A stretch of DNA of 32,504 bases from Chitinophagaceae bacterium (GCA_009996675.1 JAACZQ010000029.1:1-32504); one strand, 5' to 3'. Positions 8,725 through 16,408 are shown, counted from the first letter of the stretch. The notes: generated by a model not told the origin, from the sequence alone. Numbers and translations: made by a program.

Positions 8725-10083
8725 ATGAGAAAAATCCTGCTATTGCTCATTGTATGCATCACCAACAACCTCACCGCACAACAATCGGTTATACTGGAGC
8801 AGATTCGTTGTTATTCCATGAACGGTCCGGTTATGCAGTACTGGCAACTACCCGAAACCAGGAAACTTTTTGTGAACTCCCTGAATGAAGCCCTGCAAAA
8901 AAATTACCAGGCAAAATTAGCAGATACCACACTCTATATCCAATTTCCACGTACCGTTGATGAATTCAACCGCATAGCTGCTCGTTTCAGTAATGCCGAC
9001 AGCACCACACTTCACCTGTTTATTGATTTATACGAATACACACCCCTGATTTATTTTGCACGGCCGGGAAAAATGGATATGGATTCAGCGCTGGCTAAAA
9101 GGAGTAAATCCGTTTTTGTATTGGGCATAACCCTTGCCAATCACCGCCAGCAAGTATTGCTGAATGAAAGCCTGTCCATCAGTATCAGCCAGTCGCCCGG
9201 TTCCGGCATGGGTTTTCAGATCTGGCATTTACCCATTACAGCCAAAGGTTTTACCGATATGCTACAGGTAGGCTTAAACTACTCCCTGAATCCCGACAAT
9301 GAAAACCTGTTGATTGAAATCAAAGCCCCGGCAGCTTTTTATGCAGATGATTTCATCATGCCCAGAATCAAGGGTGAAAACCGTATCATTACCAAAACAC
9401 AAAAAGACATTGTGGGATATGAGCGAAACGGTAACCAGGAAATGATTCGATTGGGCGGGGCTTTTTATGAAGAAATTGTTTTACGCGGTAAAAACAGGAA
9501 CCTCGATCCCAATACCCTGCTGGCTAAAACCATTGAAAGTACCGGTAATCGCATCTCATCCGATTTTGTTTTTCTCCGCCAGGAATCCAGGGATGTATTA
9601 CGCGACCGGAATTACAGCATCCGGCTGGTTACCGAACTCAATCCCTATAACTATGATGGAATTCGAAAGCAATCCGATTTATACACCCGTTTCTTAACCG
9701 GACCCGTTCATACACTCCTGGAGAATACCGACACCATTGCCCGCTTCATGATCCGGAAAAATGTGGAAGCGACAGGAAAGAACATATATCCTTACCTGGT
9801 ATATAATGGCTGGGACAGCACCAGCATGGTAACCATTGGCAATCGCATACCCCCGGAACCAGTCCGGTACGAATACCAGGTAGAAGGCACCATGCTGGGA
9901 AAGGATTTCCGCATACAGCATGGCGATAATAATTATCTGAAAGAAATATACCTCGACGGAGTATTGGTAAGTATTGCCACCGGTAAATTTTTACCCGAAC
10001 GGTTTGTGGTTTTTGATGCATCTTTATCACCAGAAATGCTGAACCGGTTACTGGTACTGGCGTTCAATCGTTTTTTTGAATAA
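8725..10083 (+). CDS. unrecognised secreted protein, 452 residues
   Basis: I do not recognise a family. The protein starts with a good signal peptide (residues 1-18, ending LTAQQ) and has no later hydrophobic segment, so it should be periplasmic or outer-membrane associated. The first half (about 30-190) has mixed helix/strand patterning. The second half is rich in short beta strands with aromatic residues (YGEI-like and YEYQVEGTML segments), and two lines mention possible strand pairs around YPYLVYNGWD and HGDNNYLKEIYLDG. There are no cysteine clusters, catalytic motifs or repeats that I can name. It is 10 bases upstream of xth, so the two may be co-transcribed. Coding use resembles its neighbours, giving no sign of recent transfer. 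Confidence 0.7.
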   Translation: MRKILLLLIVCITNNLTAQQSVILEQIRCYSMNGPVMQYWQLPETRKLFVNSLNEALQKNYQAKLADTTLYIQFPRTVDEFNRIAARFSNADSTTLHLFIDLYEYTPLIYFARPGKMDMDSALAKRSKSVFVLGITLANHRQQVLLNESLSISISQSPGSGMGFQIWHLPITAKGFTDMLQVGLNYSLNPDNENLLIEIKAPAAFYADDFIMPRIKGENRIITKTQKDIVGYERNGNQEMIRLGGAFYEEIVLRGKNRNLDPNTLLAKTIESTGNRISSDFVFLRQESRDVLRDRNYSIRLVTELNPYNYDGIRKQSDLYTRFLTGPVHTLLENTDTIARFMIRKNVEATGKNIYPYLVYNGWDSTSMVTIGNRIPPEPVRYEYQVEGTMLGKDFRIQHGDNNYLKEIYLDGVLVSIATGKFLPERFVVFDASLSPEMLNRLLVLAFNRFFE

Positions 10084-10093
10084 TCCTACGTCT

Positions 10094-10867
10094 ATGCGCA
10101 TCATATCTTATAATGTAAACGGCATTCGTGCCGCCATGAAAAAAGGGTTTACCGACTGGCTGGCAACAGATCCGGCCGATATCATTTGTCTGCAGGAAAC
10201 CAAAGCCAATAAAGATGATGTGCCCTACGACCAGATAGAAGCCCTGGGTTACCAGACTTACTGGTTCTCCGCACAGAAAAAAGGATACAGTGGTGTTGCC
10301 ATTTTTACACGCATCAAACCCGATCAGGTTGTATATGGTAATAAAATTGAACAAAGCGATGCAGAAGGCCGTGTGATACGGGCCGATTTTGGAGATATTA
10401 CCCTGATCAACGCCTATTTTCCCTCCGGCACCAGTGGCGATGAAAGGCAAACCTATAAGTACCAATGGCTGGATGAGTTTTTTGTGTATGTACAGAAACT
10501 GCGTAAAACCCGTCCCAAACTGATTGTAACCGGTGATTACAATATTGCGCATACCGAAATAGATATCCATGACCCCAAGGGCAATAAGAAATCCTCGGGT
10601 TTCCTGCCGGAAGAGCGGGCCTGGATGGATAAATTCCTCTCGAATGAGTGGATTGATAGTTTCCGGCAGCTCAATCCGGATACAACCGGCGCTTATTCCT
10701 GGTGGAGCCAGCGCTTTCCTTCTGTACGGTTGCAGAATAAAGGCTGGCGTATTGACTATATCAGCATAACCAGCCCCCTACAGCAACAGCTGAAAAAAGC
10801 CGCCATTTATCCCGATGTGAAACACAGCGATCACTGTCCGATTTATATGGAATTAGCATTGAAATAA
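10094..10867 (+). CDS. xth: exodeoxyribonuclease III / AP endonuclease
   Basis: This 257-residue protein is a class II AP endonuclease of the EEP fold that cleaves DNA at abasic sites in base excision repair and removes 3' blocking groups. Catalytic positions are all visible: Asn8 in YNVNGIRAA, Glu35 in CLQETKA, Tyr108 in NAYFPSG, Asp148 and Asn150 in GDYNIAH, Asp221 in WRIDYIS, and Asp246-His247 in KHSDHCPI. The ATG at 10094 is chosen because it places MRIISYNVNG at the N-terminus as in the family. An alternative start at 10076 would overlap the preceding gene and add six residues. A DUF4286 gene follows 23 bases later. Confidence 0.95.
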   Translation: MRIISYNVNGIRAAMKKGFTDWLATDPADIICLQETKANKDDVPYDQIEALGYQTYWFSAQKKGYSGVAIFTRIKPDQVVYGNKIEQSDAEGRVIRADFGDITLINAYFPSGTSGDERQTYKYQWLDEFFVYVQKLRKTRPKLIVTGDYNIAHTEIDIHDPKGNKKSSGFLPEERAWMDKFLSNEWIDSFRQLNPDTTGAYSWWSQRFPSVRLQNKGWRIDYISITSPLQQQLKKAAIYPDVKHSDHCPIYMELALK

Positions 10868-10890
10868 CCGTAAGCCAATAACCGATCCTT

Positions 10891-11196
10891 ATGTTCATCT
10901 ATAATATATCCCTGAAACTGGAATGGTCCATACACGAAGCCTGGCTGCTGTGGATGCAGGAAGTGCATATTCCCGAAATCATGGAAACAGGTTGTTTTAC
11001 CGAATACAGGTTTGTGCGATTGCTGGATATTGATGAGGCAGATGGTCCAACCTATGCTGTCCAGTTTTTTGCAGCAACCCGGGAGGATTATGAACGTTAT
11101 ATTACCCATCATGCCCCGGCGCTGCGTGAAGATTCACAGCGGAGATGGGGCAATGGTTTCATCGGTTTTCGCTCACTCATGAAGGTTGTGAATTGA
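10891..11196 (+). CDS. DUF4286 family protein
   Basis: The 101-residue cytoplasmic protein matches DUF4286: it begins MFIYNISLKLEWSIHEAWLLWM, continues with HIPEIMETGCFTEYRFVRLL and then TYAVQFFAAT, and finishes with a KVVN-type tail. The fold is probably a ferredoxin-like alpha/beta sandwich of the dimeric alpha-beta barrel kind. No function is established. It lies 23 bases after xth on the same strand and may share its transcript. Confidence 0.85.
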   Translation: MFIYNISLKLEWSIHEAWLLWMQEVHIPEIMETGCFTEYRFVRLLDIDEADGPTYAVQFFAATREDYERYITHHAPALREDSQRRWGNGFIGFRSLMKVVN

Positions 11197-11253
11197 GTGT
11201 GGAAACTTATCAGGGTATTTTTGGTCAGGCGAAAAACTTATTTATATTCCGCT

Positions 11254-11380
11254 GAAACCCTTACCCAACCTGAATTGCAGCCATTTCACTTAAACCCTTT
11301 ACTGGCAGGCATTTGCAGTGAATAAGCCAGTGATCCGCAAATAGCATCTTGCTGAAATCCTTTACAGACAGGGCTTGCAG
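11254..11380 (+). repeat. three imperfect direct repeats upstream of HU
   Basis: In the 284-base gap before the HU gene a pattern of AAAyCC, then about 14 bases, then TTGCAG occurs three times. Copy 1 runs 11255-11280, copy 2 runs 11292-11318 and copy 3 runs 11355-11380. Copies 1 and 3 both begin GCTGAAA. Copies 2 and 3 share CCTTTAC and a CAGG core. The distance from AAAyCC to TTGCAG is 20 or 21 bases in each. Copy 2 also lies between inverted arms TTCACT (11285-11290) and AGTGAA (11317-11322). The role is unknown; a binding-site cluster for an HU regulator is one possibility, and a degenerate intergenic repeat is another. Confidence 0.5.
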
Positions 11381-11393
11381 GAAGTTTTATAAC

Positions 11394-11423
11394 ATTTTTC
11401 TGTAAGTAAAAATATTTTTCTGT
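11394..11423 (+). repeat. 10-base direct repeat, 20-base period, upstream of the HU promoter
   Basis: ATTTTTCTGT occurs at 11394-11403 and again at 11414-11423. The copies are 20 bases apart, close to two helical turns, so both face the same side of the DNA. They lie directly upstream of the -7 element at 11438. The region is very AT-rich and may act like an upstream activating or UP element, or as a site for HU itself. Confidence 0.5.
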
Positions 11424-11437
11424 TGAATAAAAGCCGA

Positions 11438-11445
11438 TAAATTTG
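11438..11445 (+). promoter_or_regulatory. -7 promoter element for the HU gene
   Basis: TAAATTTG matches TAnnTTTG exactly, 35 bases before the ATG at 11481. No perfect -33 TTG is seen at normal spacing; TTTTC at 11416-11420 lies 17 bases upstream. Confidence 0.6.
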
Positions 11446-11480
11446 TTTCCGTTATTCATACATCTCTTAAAAACACATCT

Positions 11481-11750
11481 ATGAACAAAGCAGAATTGAT
11501 TGCTCAGATCGCTGAAGATGCGGGTATTACAAAAACACAGGCTAATGCTGCCCTGGATTCTTTCGTAGACACAGTAACCAAAACCCTGAAAAAAGGTGAT
11601 AAAGTTACACTGGTAGGTTTTGGTACTTTCTCTGTATCAAAGCGTGCTGCTCGTACAGGCCGTAATCCCCAGACTGGTGAGACGATCAAGATCAAAGCAA
11701 AGAAGGTTGCCCGCTTCAAAGCTGGTAAGGAATTGAGTGCTAAAATCTAA
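11481..11750 (+). CDS. hup: HU family DNA-binding protein
   Basis: The 89-residue protein is a full-length HU/IHF-type nucleoid protein. It starts [21 protein letters not shown], has the dimerisation helix pair in the first 40 residues, the [22 protein letters not shown] arm region (about 46-66) with the conserved Asn-Pro that intercalates into DNA, and ends [13 protein letters not shown] bends and compacts DNA and affects replication and transcription. The gene has its own consensus promoter, a long AT-rich upstream region with repeats, and a strong terminator, so it is probably monocistronic and highly expressed. Confidence 0.96.
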   Translation: MNKAELIAQIAEDAGITKTQANAALDSFVDTVTKTLKKGDKVTLVGFGTFSVSKRAARTGRNPQTGETIKIKAKKVARFKAGKELSAKI

Positions 11751-11770
11751 TCTCAGCCCGAAAAGAATTG

Positions 11771-11801
11771 AACCCCGCTTTCGCGGGGTTTTTCTATTTT
11801 T
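11771..11801 (+). terminator. rho-independent terminator after HU
   Basis: AACCCCGC (11771-11778), loop TTTC and GCGGGGTT (11783-11790) form an eight-pair stem, followed by a T-rich tract. The T tract overlaps the -7 element of the next gene at 11795-11802. Confidence 0.9.
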
Positions 11802-11802
11802 G
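11795..11802 (+). promoter_or_regulatory. -7 promoter element for thx, inside the HU terminator tract
   Basis: TATTTTTG matches TAnnTTTG exactly and sits in the T tract of the HU terminator, 35 bases before the thx ATG at 11838. The GC-rich terminator stem occupies the -33 region, so no TTG is present there. Confidence 0.5.
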
Positions 11803-11837
11803 CTGTTCGAATTTACTCACTTAAAAAAATACCAATC

Positions 11838-11951
11838 ATGGGAAGAGGTGATAGAAAGACCGCCAAAGGCAAAAGATTCAAAGGTTCTTATGGTAAGAGC
11901 CGCCCGGCCAAATCCAGCAAAAACAAAAAACCTGCTGCTAAAGCCAACTAA
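11838..11951 (+). CDS. 30S ribosomal protein THX (37 residues)
   Basis: The short reading frame from ATG 11838 to TAA 11951 encodes 37 residues, starting MGRGDRKTAKGKRFKGSYGK and ending in a Lys/Ala-rich tail. The MGxGDxKTxxGK...GxYGxxRP pattern is that of the THX family (bacterial S31e/Thx), a tiny basic peptide that sits in the head of the small ribosomal subunit in Thermus and is widespread in Bacteroidota. The gene is short enough to be missed by length-filtered callers. A longer unrelated reading frame (11737-12102) runs over it in another frame and is not a gene. The gene is flanked by the HU terminator/promoter and by a perfect inverted repeat, indicating its own small transcript. Confidence 0.88.
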   Translation: MGRGDRKTAKGKRFKGSYGKSRPAKSSKNKKPAAKAN

Positions 11952-11957
11952 ATTGCT

Positions 11958-11985
11958 GATGATCTTTACCCGGGTAAAGATCATC
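11958..11985 (+). terminator. perfect 14-base inverted repeat after thx, probable terminator
   Basis: GATGATCTTTACCC (11958-11971) is followed at once by its exact reverse complement (11972-11985), then TTCATTTAC. It lies between convergent genes, seven bases after the thx stop and 13 bases before the end of the aminotransferase gene. The downstream T tract is weak, so termination efficiency is uncertain. Confidence 0.6.
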
Positions 11986-11998
11986 TTCATTTACGATC

Positions 11999-13300
11999 CT
12001 ACCCTTTTCGCTTTTTGGCAGCAATTTCCTCCAGCGCCAGCACCAGCTTATCCAGATCTGCAAGCCTTGTATATACATGGGGCGTTACCCGCACACAGCT
12101 GATATTCTCCCATACAATACCTACGGCATGTATCTTATACTGACCAAACAGGGCACTATCCAGCTCGCCCGGAGTCATACCATCGACCGACACGCCACAA
12201 ATGGCGCAGGAATAGGCAGGCAGTAAAGAAGTATGTATGCGCACACCAGGTATTTCCCTGGCCCGGGATGCCCAGTAGTTTTTGAGATAATGTATCCGCT
12301 CCTGCTTCCGCTTACTGCCAATAGCCATTTGAAAATTTACCGCCTCACCAATACCCTGCTCAATCGGAAAACTGCGCGTACCCAGTGTTTCAAATTTGCG
12401 GATATCCGGACTATGGGGCTTGTCATTACACACCAGCGGCCATATTTTTTCGATCTTATCGCGTTTGATCCACAACATGCCGCTGCCAATGGGGGCACTG
12501 AGGAATTTATGCAGACTGGTTCCGAAATAATCGCATTCCAGGTCCGGTATGGTAAAATCCAGCAAGCCAAAACTATGCGCCCCATCCACAATCACTTCAA
12601 TACCATGCCGGTGTGCCATCTGGCAGATTTTTTTCACCGGCAAAATCTGTCCCACCCAGTTGATGATATGGGTAATGTGTAAAATCTTGGTTTTGGGACT
12701 AATGGCCGCTTCAAAACCTTTAACAATTTCCGCATCGTTCTCTATGGGAAAATCAAAACTGATCTGTTTATACACAATCCCGTCACGCATGGCTCGCTGG
12801 CGCCAGGCCTGGATCATATTCGGATAATCCTGTTTAGTACCAATCACTTCATCCCCCGCTTTCAGGTCCAGCCCGTAAATAACCGTATTCAGCGCTTCCG
12901 TAGCATTCCGGTTGATGGCAATTTCTTCCGTAGAACAGCCCGCCAGGCTGGCCAGTTTATACCGCAGGGGTTCTCTGCCCTGATCCAGGATCCGCCACAT
13001 ATAATAAGACGGCGCTTCATTCGACAACTGGTTAAACCGGCTCACCGCTTCCTGCACCACACGGGGGGAAGGACTCACACCACCATTGTTCAGGTTAACC
13101 AGGTTGGGATTCACGGTATACGCTTGCTGAATCACCGACCAGTAATCCTCATCGGCCGCTACCGCTTCCGGCAATTGATTACCAATGCGACGTTCCGCCG
13201 CTTCCCATTCAGCTGCATGCAGCTGGTTCATCAGACTATTGGCAGAAAAAGCCCCGGCCATCAGGCCTACCTGTTGCAAAAAAGTTCTACGCTTGGTCAC
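11999..13300 (-). CDS. Tat-exported class V aminotransferase-fold PLP enzyme
   Basis: The 433-residue protein has the fold-type I class V layout similar to isopenicillin N epimerase-like proteins and cysteine desulfurases. The PLP lysine is Lys265 in TSLHKFL, with the cofactor pair Asp239 and His242 in VDGAHSFG and the INRNATEALN segment near residue 129. The N-terminus MTKRRTFLQQVGLMAG followed by a short Ala-rich stretch is a twin-arginine signal, so the folded holoenzyme is probably exported. The start is GTG at 13298-13300: a TAA lies in frame nine bases upstream, and the overlapping ATG is in another frame and closes immediately. The substrate is unknown. tatC is present in this window at 28728, not adjacent. 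The gene ends facing thx. Confidence 0.85.
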   Translation of the reverse strand: MTKRRTFLQQVGLMAGAFSANSLMNQLHAAEWEAAERRIGNQLPEAVAADEDYWSVIQQAYTVNPNLVNLNNGGVSPSPRVVQEAVSRFNQLSNEAPSYYMWRILDQGREPLRYKLASLAGCSTEEIAINRNATEALNTVIYGLDLKAGDEVIGTKQDYPNMIQAWRQRAMRDGIVYKQISFDFPIENDAEIVKGFEAAISPKTKILHITHIINWVGQILPVKKICQMAHRHGIEVIVDGAHSFGLLDFTIPDLECDYFGTSLHKFLSAPIGSGMLWIKRDKIEKIWPLVCNDKPHSPDIRKFETLGTRSFPIEQGIGEAVNFQMAIGSKRKQERIHYLKNYWASRAREIPGVRIHTSLLPAYSCAICGVSVDGMTPGELDSALFGQYKIHAVGIVWENISCVRVTPHVYTRLADLDKLVLALEEIAAKKRKG

Positions 13301-13382
13301 ATGGATGGTTTAGACAGGTAAGTTAAGCAATTCCCGGTGTAGGCCCAAGAAGCCCATACAGGCGCAGATACAAACTATTTTG

Positions 13383-13390
13383 TACCTTTG
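13383..13390 (+). promoter_or_regulatory. -7 promoter element before the 13406 small gene
   Basis: TACCTTTG matches TAnnTTTG exactly, 15 bases before the ATG at 13406. No clear -33 TTG is visible. Confidence 0.6.
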
Positions 13391-13405
13391 TGAAAATTTT
13401 TCGTT

Positions 13406-13633
13406 ATGAGCAGGATGGGTAGGATTTTGTTGATTTTGATACTGCTGGTAGTGATCAGCCAGGCCCCCGCGTCGGCCCAATGTTCTATCTGTACCAAAAC
13501 CGCTTCTCAATTGGGAGAAGGCCCGGCCAAAGCCCTCAATTCAGCCATCGTTTACCTGGCTTTCGCCCCCATTGCCATCATGGGATTCATTGGCTACCGC
13601 TGGTGGAAGAATGAACAGGAACAAAACGCATAA
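13406..13633 (+). CDS. small exported membrane protein with CxxC motif
   Basis: The 75-residue protein has a signal peptide (about 1-24, ending ASAQ), a short periplasmic stretch with CSICTKTA directly after cleavage, and one C-terminal transmembrane segment (about 47-65, IVYLAFAPIAIMGFIGY) followed by a basic/acidic tail (RWWKNEQEQ). I recall similar short proteins as conserved hypothetical proteins in Bacteroidota, but no function is known. The two cysteines could be a redox or metal pair. It has its own promoter element and terminator, so it is an independent unit. Confidence 0.75.
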   Translation: MSRMGRILLILILLVVISQAPASAQCSICTKTASQLGEGPAKALNSAIVYLAFAPIAIMGFIGYRWWKNEQEQNA

Positions 13634-13650
13634 CCGGTAAGATCCGGTGA

Positions 13651-13684
13651 AAAAAGGGATATGTAAATCATATCCCTTTTTTAT
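13651..13684 (+). terminator. rho-independent terminator after the small membrane gene
   Basis: GGGATATG (13656-13663), loop TAAAT and CATATCCC (13669-13676), with flanking A5 and T6 runs that can extend the stem. It serves the plus strand and, by symmetry, could also act on the minus strand. Confidence 0.85.
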
Positions 13685-13784
13685 TTGGTGCCGGTTTTCC
13701 GGCCTTGGCAAATTACACTATATTGTATGCGGATAGGGTATTGGTATTTTACCAGTTTCCTGTTCTTAAAACCCTGCATATACA

Positions 13785-14522
13785 ATGTTGAAGAAACAAG
13801 ATGTGATAGGATCCATGTGGTCCTACCACCTGTCCAAAATGCTGCCCAAAGGATGGAAGACAGGCATAAGGCTGAAAAACGGCCTCACTTTTCTGGTACG
13901 GTCACGCACAGCCGATCGCATGATCATGAAAGAGATTTTCCTGCAGGAAATTTACAATAAGTACAGTATTGAAGTAAGCCCAGCCGATATTGTTATAGAC
14001 ATAGGAGCCAATATTGGCGCATTCTCACTCTACGCGTCACAAAAAGCATCCCGGGGCACTGTATATTGCTTCGAACCCTTCCCCGACAACTACCAACTAC
14101 TGAAAGAACAACTGCGCATCAACAATATTCAAAATGTACAGGCATTCAACCTGGGCGTATCCAACAAAGAAGGACAGCAGGACTTATACTTATCCGGCAT
14201 CAATACCGGGGGCCACTCACTGCAATTCGAACAGGCTGCAGGTAAAGTAACCATTCAGACCACCACACTGGAGCAATTCTGTCAAGACCACCAGATTCAT
14301 CATATTGATTTTCTGAAACTCGATTGTGAGGGCAGTGAATTTGATATCATCAAACATAAGCCCGATATCCTCAACCGGATCAGTAAGATTGTTATGGAGT
14401 GCCACCCGTACCCATCAGAAAGCGTGGAGGGTATGAAACAATTATTGGAATCGTATGGATTCACCGTCATTCGTGAAGCCTGTAACCACGAAAACATAGA
14501 AATGCTCTATGCAAAAAAATAA
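13785..14522 (+). CDS. FkbM family methyltransferase
   Basis: The 245-residue protein is a class I SAM-dependent methyltransferase of the FkbM family, which often methylates hydroxyl groups of sugars or natural products. The SAM motif I is DIVIDIGANIGAFSLYAS (about 68-85), followed by VYCFEPFPDNYQLLKEQ and the FkbM signature LKLDCEGSEFDIIKH (about 182-196). No membrane segment is seen. It lies next to, and converges with, a GT4 glycosyltransferase (stops two bases apart), with a second FkbM gene beyond. That suggests O-methylation of a surface glycan. The acceptor is not known. Confidence 0.88.
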   Translation: MLKKQDVIGSMWSYHLSKMLPKGWKTGIRLKNGLTFLVRSRTADRMIMKEIFLQEIYNKYSIEVSPADIVIDIGANIGAFSLYASQKASRGTVYCFEPFPDNYQLLKEQLRINNIQNVQAFNLGVSNKEGQQDLYLSGINTGGHSLQFEQAAGKVTIQTTTLEQFCQDHQIHHIDFLKLDCEGSEFDIIKHKPDILNRISKIVMECHPYPSESVEGMKQLLESYGFTVIREACNHENIEMLYAKK

Positions 14523-14524
14523 CA

Positions 14525-15595
14525 CTACAGCAATTGCTCATACAGGGATAGATATTGTAAAGCAGCGTTCTGCCAGCTGAAATAAGCCGCACGCGCCTGT
14601 ATATCCGATACTTTGATGGCGCCCGATGCAAATGCCTGCATGCCTTGTTGAAAAACAGATTGCATGTGTGCGGGATCAAACTGTTCAAAATAAAATGCCT
14701 GATTGCCCCCAACTTCCGGCAGGGAAGTACAAGTAGATAAAAAAACCGGCTTACCAAACGACATGGCTTCAATTACCGGCAGGCCAAATCCTTCCATCAG
14801 TGACGGGAATACAAAAGCTGTACAATGTTGCAGGTACCAGTATTTCACCGCTTCGTCAATAGGTCCCGTTATAATTACCCGGTCTCCCACACCCAGGGCA
14901 TTGGCTTCAGCACGTATCTGATCAAGATACTCCTGTTGCTGCACGGTTCCTGCGATAATGAGCTGCAGGTTATTTCCCCGGAGTAATGCCGGCAGTACAT
15001 GAAAATTTTTCTTTTCGGTTATGGTGCCAATGGAAAAAATAAAACCAGCAGATGGAAGTTGCGCAGGCGGCTGTGGCTGCAGGGAAGTATTGATATTACA
15101 ACCGTTGTAGATAACAGCAATTTCTTTACCGCGCATATTCATATGCCGTAGAATATCTTCCTTTACAAACTGAGAGATAGCCACTACCGTATCCGCCCGA
15201 TCAATTTTGCGTTGTAATTTCTTCAGCTCCCTTTCCTTTTTATGCGCCGGCCGGTTAACCTCATGCATGAAATTGAGGTCATGGATGGTAAGCAGCACTT
15301 TGATGTTGCGATGAAAGGGATAGTACATGGTCCCCTGGTAAGTGGCATGCCAAACAGCAAACCTGCTGAGGCTGGGCAATATGAATTTATGCAGGGAATG
15401 CTGCCGCAGGTAATCGGCTCCTTCACCAAATAAACCCTGCTCATTTTCACGGATGTAAAAAGACAAACGGCTCGCCAGGGGATGGTCTGCCAATGCAAGG
15501 GCCTGCCCCAACTGTTTACAGAAATGATACAGCCCCGTATGGGGGTATTTCATACGCTCACAGTCGAAAAGAATCCCTTTGGTTGTTACAGCCAT
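14525..15595 (-). CDS. GT4-family glycosyltransferase
   Basis: The 356-residue protein is a GT-B glycosyltransferase of the GT4 (glycosyl transferases group 1) type. The C-terminal domain contains FIFSIGTITEKKNFHVL (about 188-204) and the E-x7-E nucleotide-sugar motif in MEGFGLPVIEAM (about 268-279), followed by GKPVFLST and LPEVGG. The N-terminal domain includes KVLLTIHDLNFMHE. It is most like mannosyltransferase-type enzymes of surface polysaccharide synthesis; donor and acceptor are unknown. It starts 15 bases after the second FkbM gene and is probably co-transcribed with it and with meaB. Confidence 0.88.
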   Translation of the reverse strand: MAVTTKGILFDCERMKYPHTGLYHFCKQLGQALALADHPLASRLSFYIRENEQGLFGEGADYLRQHSLHKFILPSLSRFAVWHATYQGTMYYPFHRNIKVLLTIHDLNFMHEVNRPAHKKERELKKLQRKIDRADTVVAISQFVKEDILRHMNMRGKEIAVIYNGCNINTSLQPQPPAQLPSAGFIFSIGTITEKKNFHVLPALLRGNNLQLIIAGTVQQQEYLDQIRAEANALGVGDRVIITGPIDEAVKYWYLQHCTAFVFPSLMEGFGLPVIEAMSFGKPVFLSTCTSLPEVGGNQAFYFEQFDPAHMQSVFQQGMQAFASGAIKVSDIQARAAYFSWQNAALQYLSLYEQLL

Positions 15596-15610
15596 AATTT
15601 TTTCGATTGC

Positions 15611-16408
15611 TTAAACACGTTCCGCCTCCAGGGCATAACAGAAATCATTAATGGGCTCATACTGCAGTGTAAACCCAAGCTCCCGGAGGTATTGTGTAAA
15701 ATAACCAATATTGAATTTGTCCTGATCAATATCATGCACTTCCACCAGCATCCGGTCTATTCGTTTAATATAGGACGGATCAGTATTGTACAGAATATCG
15801 TATTCACTGCCCTCACAATCCATTTTCAGGATATCGATTCGTTCAATACCATTCTGCTCAAAAATGTCCGTAAGGGTTATGCAGTTAACCCGGGTGAGCT
15901 GGGTATTGTTTTTATTGAATCCTGAAAAAACGGAAGCCACTACCTGGCTATCACCCGTATCTTCCATGAATAAGTCAATATGTGATTTAGGCGCCCCGGT
16001 CACCGCCAGCTGGTGAAACCGGATATGATTTTCCAGTCCAGGATTCTGCCGGATGGTAGCAGACAAGTGTGCTATATTGGCCGGCAGCGGTTCATAGGCA
16101 TAAATGGTTGCATCTTTCAGTTTCGACAATAACAAGATGTCAAAAAAGCCAGCATTGGCTCCGATATCAACCACCAGTGGTGCCCGGGGAACACGGGCTG
16201 TCAACCGGTTAATCTCATACACATCGGCCATGAATATCTCTTTGAAGACCTGGTAAACGGCTTCCGGAACATCAAATGAAATGGCTTCTGGCCTGGTTTT
16301 AAAATGAAGTGCCCTTTTTTTCCGTTCTCCTTTATGAAAAAGATATTCCGCAGGGTTTTGAATATGTTGCAGCAGCCGGATATATCTGTTGAATCCTTTT
16401 ACAGGCAT
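15611..16408 (-). CDS. second FkbM family methyltransferase
   Basis: The 265-residue protein has the same architecture as the 13785 gene: SAM motif PLVVDIGANAGFFDILL (about 76-92), IYAYEPLPANIAHL, and the signature ILKMDCEGSEYDILYN (about 193-208). Outside these motifs the two proteins differ clearly, including a longer N-terminal region here, so they are not a recent duplication. The gene lies between meaB (32 bases upstream) and the GT4 gene (15 bases downstream), all on the minus strand. A role in modifying the glycan made by the neighbouring transferases is inferred from position. Confidence 0.87.
   Translation of the reverse strand: MPVKGFNRYIRLLQHIQNPAEYLFHKGERKKRALHFKTRPEAISFDVPEAVYQVFKEIFMADVYEINRLTARVPRAPLVVDIGANAGFFDILLLSKLKDATIYAYEPLPANIAHLSATIRQNPGLENHIRFHQLAVTGAPKSHIDLFMEDTGDSQVVASVFSGFNKNNTQLTRVNCITLTDIFEQNGIERIDILKMDCEGSEYDILYNTDPSYIKRIDRMLVEVHDIDQDKFNIGYFTQYLRELGFTLQYEPINDFCYALEAERV

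Noticed and set aside
11737..12102. Plus-strand open frame of 121 codons
   Set aside because: It runs through the HU terminator, overlaps thx in another frame and continues into the antisense of the aminotransferase gene. Only thx (11838-11951) is supported.
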